Source of the DNA: Nemophila menziesii
Lineage: Eukaryota; Streptophyta; Magnoliopsida; Boraginales; Hydrophyllaceae
Direction of reading: 5' to 3'
Length of the DNA stretch: 64,000 bases
NCBI GenBank assembly: GCA_029959085.1
Contig: JARWIR010000013.1
Location: 12,029,186 to 12,093,185 of the forward strand
Every line of letters starts with the position of its first letter. The first letter of the stretch is position 1. A program made the translations under genes and the position numbers. Shown piece by piece: positions 59,245 to 64,000 of the stretch. The notes below the pieces were generated by a model. That model searched no databases and was not told where the DNA came from. It worked only from the letters and a program-made list of their open reading frames with translations.

Positions 59245-59570
59245 ATCGGGGGACTAGGGACCATTTTTAAATTTTTTATTTTTTCTTTTCATACAGGGGG
59301 CCCGATAGTGCAAATTTTTTTATTTTAAGATTTTTTTTTTCTTTTCCATAAATGAGCATGTGGGGCAAATATTAATTTATAATTTTTTCTTTTTCCAACG
59401 TGGGGCTGGTAGGAATTTTTTTAGTTTTGGATTTTTTTTTCAGGGGTGAATGGGCTATGGGGCAATTTTTTTGATTTTTTTCTTTCTCAACATGGGGGCG
59501 GGCTAAAAATTATTTTCCTTTTCCAACGAAGGTATCGAGAGGGGGGAGGAATTTGTCCCAACTCCATTAT
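59245..59570. repeat. Minisatellite, part 3
   Basis: Five or so degenerate units: TTTTTTCTTTTCATACAGGG, TTTTCTTTTTCCAACGTGGG, TTTTTCTTTCTCAACATGGG and so on, each followed by GGGGCAAATTTTT-type sequence. It is the same array as 53630-53809 and 54744-54827. Confidence 0.6.
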
Positions 59571-59679
59571 AAGATTGAGATGAGATCTTCTTGCATGACC
59601 CAACAAAGTTTATGAGAGTTCAGAATTAATAGGAAATTAAGTCTTAATATGATGCATAAATGTGAGATTTAATTCTCGA

Positions 59680-59860
59680 TAGAGTAAATGACACTTTTGC
59701 CCCCTGTGTTTATACCCGATTGACAGGTTGCCCCCTAACTCTTAAAATGCGCCTAGATGCCCCCTAAGATTTGTTTTTGTGACCCGTTACCCCCTACTGC
59801 GTGTTCCGTCCATTTATCACCGTTAAAAGTGACGTGGCAATTCCACGTCACATTTTTTTT
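59680..59860 (+). mobile_element. Probable 5' terminal region of a MULE
   Basis: GAGTAAATGACACTTTTGCC begins a stretch with repeated TTGCCCCCTAA, GATGCCCCCTAAG and TTACCCCCTACTG motifs. It lies just upstream of the MULE gene promoter and resembles plant MULE ends. The other end and the TSD are outside the window, so the boundary is a guess. Confidence 0.4.
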
Positions 59861-59944
59861 TTTAATCCAGGTGTTAATTGCGTTTTTAATTAACTTAACC
59901 CTTATTTTAACAAGGGCAAGATGGGGAATTCACTAAAGGCTATC

Positions 59945-59953
59945 CTATATATA
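59945..59953 (+). promoter_or_regulatory. TATA box of the MULE gene
   Basis: TATATATAC lies about 150 bp upstream of the ATG at 60098, which places transcription start near 59980 and leaves a 5' UTR of about 120 bp. Confidence 0.5.
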
Positions 59954-60097
59954 CCCCAAAAACACTTTAACATCTTAACTTAACCAAAAACGAAAATCAA
60001 AAGGAGAAAACTGAAGGAGCGCGGGATTTTTGAAGAACTCGACGAACACCAAATCCAAACCCAGAAAAGCAAAGTTCATGTGCTTTGAAGAAGATCA

Positions 60098-63000
60098 ATG
60101 GCGCAGGCAAATCAATGGAGTAAGTGGGTTTATTTATTAACCCTAAATCCTTGCTCATTGGCTAAGATCCTTTAACCCCAAAATATAGGGTTTTGTACTA
60201 AATTTATTACATACATAGATATCACGCGTGGATTGAGGGATTTTCTTAGTAATAATAGCAGATTTTACGGGATTCGGTTACCATACCCGTAGTTTGATTA
60301 TTGTTTTTCCATTTTGTGATTCTTAATGTATTTGGTAACTAATCTATTCAATTAAAATTTGCTTGTTTAACAGATAAATTCGCACTAAGGATTCACTTCG
60401 GTGGGTTCTTTAATGAAGATAAGAGTTGCTATCATGAAGTGAGCATAGAGTACGTTGACGGTTGTCATTATGACAAGTTTAGTATACCAGTTCTTAGGAA
60501 AATTCTTTCGAAATTGGGTGTAATTTGTTACTCTGATGTTTATTATTTGAAAGTGGGTTCAAATCTACCTGATGGTTTAGTATGTTTAGATAGCGAGGAC
60601 AAAGGCATGGAGATGTGTAGAATCGCAGACAACAACGTAACTGTGGACCTTTACGTTGTGAATAATCCCATAGGCCCTGATGACCAAGTTCTTCAATCTC
60701 CCATCTTCATGCCTTTGTTACTAAAGTGGAAAAAGGATGAAGAAACAGTTAACCAGCGAGAAGAAGTTAATGTTAATGAAGTAGAAGTAGATGAACAAGA
60801 ATTAGTTCAAAACTGTAATGAAGTGAAAAGCTTAGAGGAAAACAAGCTTGTAGAAGAAGGTTTAAAGGTAGAAAGTCATTTGACAGTTTACCCCTTTCAG
60901 TTCTTTAACTTATATTTCATTCTTTGTTTCAGGTTGTTTCTGAAGAAGGAGCTCAGACTTGTGATAACAATGAAGGTGAAAAGGAGGAAGGAGTTAATGG
61001 TGAAGAAGTATCTCAGACTGCTGATGAAGTCCATAATAAAGTGGATGATAGTAATGTTGAAGAAGAAGACCAGAATTGCAAAGACGGGACAAAGGTTGTG
61101 TGACAGTTTACCCCTTACTATTTCGTATGCTTGATAAATTACCCCCTAAATATTTCATTCTTTGTTTCAGGTTGTTTCTGAAGAAGGAGCTCAGACTTGT
61201 GATAACAATGAAGGTGAAAAGGAGGAAGGAGTTAATGGTGAAGAAGTATCTCAGACTGCTGATGAAGTCCATAATAAAGTGGATGATAGTAATGTTGAAG
61301 AAGAAGTCCAAAATTGCAAAGACGGGACAAAGGTTGTGTGACAGTTTACCCCTTACTATTTCGTATGCTTGACAAATTACCCCCTAAATATTTCATTCTT
61401 TGTTTCAGGTTGTTTCTGAAGAAGGAGCTCAGACTTGTGATAACAATGAAGGTGAAAAGGAGGAAGGAGTTAATGGTGAAGAAGTATCTCAGACTGCTGA
61501 TGAAGTCCATAATAAAGTGGATGATAGTAATGTTGAAGAAGAAGACCAGAATTGCAAAGACGGGACAAAGGTTGTGTGACAGTTTACCCCTTACTATTTC
61601 GTATGCTTGACAAATTACCCCCTAAATATTTCATTCTTTGTTTCAGGTTGTTTCTGAAGAACAAAGCACACAAATTAATGAGAAGGAAGGGGATGACAGT
61701 TTGGAAGAACAACTCTCTGATATAGGAGAGAAGGAGAAGTCTGTTAATGATATGTTGGATAAAGTGTTGAAAGCTTTGAACACTGAAGATAATGTGACTA
61801 CGAGGAGTTCCAAACATAAATCTCCATTGAGGCCTTTCCGGCTTATAGATGAAGACCTAACAGATGACTCGGATAATGTCATTAACAAAGCTGATGGTGA
61901 AGAAGATGTGGATGAGGAGTTAAGTGATAATGAGTTACTTGCTAATGTCATAAAGAAGAAGAAGTTGGTTATACAACAACAGAAGAAACAAACCAGTTCA
62001 CAAGTAAAGAAAACAGAAACAGTAGGTAACAAGAAAAGTACGAGGGCTAGTATAAAAAGAACAAGAGTAGAAGGAGTGGGCCCTAGTGGTACCAAACGAG
62101 AGAGTTACAATAAAGGTTGTAGGAAAGATAGTTCTCAAAAGAAAAAGAAGTTGTCTGAACCTGATGAAGATGTGGATGAAGAATCCACAACTGATGACGA
62201 TTATATAATAGATAGCGACATCGATTTGAGTGAGGGTGATGACGACCAGGATTATAATACATTCATTGACTCGGATGTGGAAGTGGATAGAATGAATGTG
62301 GAAAATGATGATGCAGATGCTTCTGAAGGCGATAGTGATGATGTTGGTGGTGGGACAGATTCGGATGAATATATACATGATTCCGAAGATCTGAGTACAG
62401 CTAGTTCTTCTTCTGGTACAGATGAAGATGGAAAAAATAAAAAGTTGCGCAAGAAAAAGATGAAATACCCCCTATTTAAGGCGAGTATAGATATGCAGAA
62501 GCCTAGATTTGTTTTAGTATTGACATTTGCGAATGCCTCTGATCTTAGACTAGCAGTAAGAACACATGCCATAAGAAAGGTGGTCAACATTAAGTTTGTG
62601 AAGAACGATTGGAATCGGATTAGAGTTGTTTGCAAAGGAGCAGGATGTGGGTGGTTTTTATATGCATCACATAAAGAAAAGGTTGGTGGGCTGGTGATAA
62701 TGAGTTTATGTAATAAACATAGTTGTGGTAAAAACCTTAACCATAAGCATGTTACTGCAAAGTTCTTGGCAAATACTTTTAAAGATATGATAAGATTGAA
62801 CCTCTACAGTAATGTGAGTGACTTTCAACAGTTAGTGCATCGGGATTATTCAGTTAATGTTAGTACCAGAACATGCTACAGGGCATATAAGCTTGCAAAA
62901 AGTATGATTGAGGCTGAATACAAAGATCAATACAAAAAACTTTATGATTATGCAGCAGAAATAAGAAGAAGTAATCCTGGAAGTACTGTAGCAATTGAAA

Positions 63001-64000
63001 CAACTACTGATGAGGTAACTGGAGTAGAAAGATTTCAAAGAATTTATGTTTGCTTAGAGGGTTGCAGAAGGGGATTTTTAGAGGGTTGTAGAAGGGGATT
63101 TTTAGAGGGTTGTAGAAAGGTTGTTGGGGTTGATGGATGTCACTTGAAAGGTCCACATCCTGGTGTAATTTTGACAGCAGTTGGTATTGATGGGAACAAT
63201 TGTATATTCCCAATTTTGTATTGTGTAGCTGAGAAAGAAGATAGCAATTCTTGGAGATGGTTTTTTAATCTGTTGATACAAGATCTTGGTATTACTAATC
63301 AAGAAGAATGGACTTTCATATCAGATAGACAAAAGGTTGGTTATCCTTCACTGGCTTAATTAAATTGTTTTCTTTAGAACACTGAATTTATTTCTAAATG
63401 TATGTGTGTATAGGGTTTGCTTCAAGTGATGAGTGACATGCTTCCAGATATTGAACATAGACATTGTGTAAGGCATCTCTACAATAATTTCAAAATCAAA
63501 CATCCTGGAATGGCCTTAAAAGACAAAGTTTGGGAAGCTGATAGGGCCCCCACAGAATACATATTTAATGAGGTCATGGCTGAGATTAAAAACATGAATG
63601 AGGAGGCATTCAATTGGCTATCTAGTTTAGATCCCAAGACATGGACAAGGTCTCACTTTAGTACTGTTACAAAATGTGATCTTCTACTTAACAACATCTG
63701 TGAAAGCTATAACAATGCCATAAAAAAAGTCAGGTATTATGACTACTTACCCCCTATAAAGTGCTAATTTATGACTACGTACCCCCTATAAAGTTGTATT
63801 TAATGACTACTTACCCCCTATAAAGTTTTATTTAATGACTACTTACCCCCTACTTAGTTTTACATAATGACTACTTACCCCCTACTTATTTTTACATAAT
63901 GACCACTTCCCCCCCTACTTAGTTTTAGATAATTACTACTTCCTACCCCCTACACAACTGACATTAAAGGTTTTTTTTGCTCAGGGACAAGTCTATCATC
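60098..64000 (+). CDS. MULE (MuDR-type) transposase gene, open, runs off the window
   Basis: Cut-and-paste transposase of the Mutator superfamily. Inferred exons: 60098-60119, 60374-60867, 60933-61094, 61171-61332, 61409-61570, 61647-63335, 63414-63733, and 63985 onward; all introns are GT-AG and the frame stays open for about 1003 codons. N-terminal part (residues 8-120, NKFALRIHFGGFFNED...): PB1-like domain found in plant MULE proteins. Then three near-identical 54-residue acidic repeats, an acidic, Lys/Ser-rich linker (about 335-605), a MuDR DNA-binding domain (about 608-690: FKASIDMQKPRFVLVLTF, CKGAGCGWFLYAS), and the MULE catalytic domain with Asp in VVGVDGCHLKG (about 829) and in FISDRQKGLL, and HRHCVRHLYNNF. 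The SWIM zinc finger expected after this lies outside. No inactivating change was seen, so it may be active or domesticated. Confidence 0.87.
60933..61646 (+). repeat. Triplicated exon-plus-intron unit, period 238 bp
   Basis: Three tandem units start at 60933, 61171 and 61409. Each has a 162-nt exon (54 codons, phase 0 at both ends, starting GTTGTTTCTGAAGAAGGAGC) and a 76-nt intron ending TTCATTCTTTGTTTCAG. The next exon at 61647 also starts GTTGTTTCTGAAGA. Unit 2 differs from units 1 and 3 at GTCCAA vs GACCAG; the intron of unit 1 has GATAAA where units 2 and 3 have GACAAA. Confidence 0.93.
63062..63120 (+). repeat. 24-bp in-frame repeat before the catalytic Asp
   Basis: TTAGAGGGTTG(C/T)AGAAGGGG plus ATTT occurs twice, with a third partial copy. 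It encodes LEGCRRGF-LEGCRRGF-LEGCRK just upstream of VVGVDGCHLKG in the MULE transposase. Confidence 0.9.
63734..63984 (+). repeat. MULE intron made of a 32- to 34-bp minisatellite
   Basis: About seven units of the type AATGACTACTTACCCCCTA-TAAAGTTTTATTT fill the intron between GTCAG/GTATT and TTGCTCAG/GGACAAG. Later units read CTTAGTTTTACAT. The ACCCCCTA core recurs in the small introns at 61095-61646 and near the MULE 5' end. Confidence 0.88.

Noticed and set aside
61998..62635. Minus-strand ORFs opposite the MULE exon
   Set aside because: They mirror the acidic GAA/GAT-rich coding strand; composition effect only.
63734..63984. CRISPR-like array of regular repeats
   Set aside because: Units are contiguous with no unique spacers, lie in an intron of a plant transposase gene, and vary gradually, as in a minisatellite.

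Overview
The window is plant nuclear DNA, most likely from an AT-rich eudicot. The reasons are: a plant-type COQ10 gene with GT-AG introns; CT-rich gene leaders; plant L1-like LINEs whose ORF2 carries endonuclease, RT, zf-RVT and a C-terminal RNase H; Copia, TRIM, SINE, MULE, hAT and CACTA-type elements; and many microsatellites. The species cannot be told from the sequence. Only one host gene looks intact (COQ10, minus strand, 38354-39624). Almost everything else that can be read is mobile DNA, much of it nested.

Layout. 1-10 kb: an almost complete, young L1-like LINE (1341-7705, minus, 13-bp target-site duplication) sits inside the RT gene of an older LINE of the same orientation, whose halves lie at 1-1327 and 7719-about 9310. 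10-23 kb: decayed LINE pieces, a SINE (10501-10609), a hAT-type MITE (13691-14248), a CACTA-type MITE (14552-14863), a perfect 167-bp tandem duplication (15585-15918), a TRIM-like LTR element (19568-20685) inside another LINE, and GGT-rich arrays. 23-30 kb: a leader/first-exon-like gene fragment, a 140-nt hairpin, several MITEs and a LINE remnant split by a Mutator-type MITE. 30-38 kb: a 2.8-kb foldback element, a 1.5-kb TG...CA repeat with a 5-bp TSD, a SINE and a Mutator-type MITE. 38.3-39.6 kb: COQ10. 40-44.3 kb: a decayed Copia element. 44.7-49.1 kb: degenerate tandem repeats and a second foldback element that contains two younger MITEs. 49.2-53.3 kb: a LINE 3' end, a SINE, and a 5'-truncated LINE inserted in another SINE. 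53.6-59.6 kb: a degenerate G-run/pyrimidine minisatellite array interrupted by a small foldback element and by a 4.4-kb hAT-like element. That hAT-like element carries a STRAP-type WD40 gene fragment with introns and a second copy of the 1.5-kb repeat. 59.7-64 kb: an open MULE transposase gene that runs off the window end.

Most notable: (a) the MULE gene has three near-identical tandem exon-plus-intron units (period 238 bp) that keep the frame, and its introns and 5' flank share an ACCCCCT motif; (b) the hAT-like element has captured an intron-containing fragment of a STRAP homologue; (c) the foldback elements hold long series of short quasi-palindromes (TTTTGTGT...ACACAAAA) and a shared CGCGCGCGTCCGTGA-type motif; (d) the young LINE has an ORF2 disabled only by three in-frame nonsense transitions, and an ATGA overlap between ORF1 and ORF2. 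All calls come from reading the sequence by eye. No database search or alignment was run, and coordinates marked approximate are read by eye.
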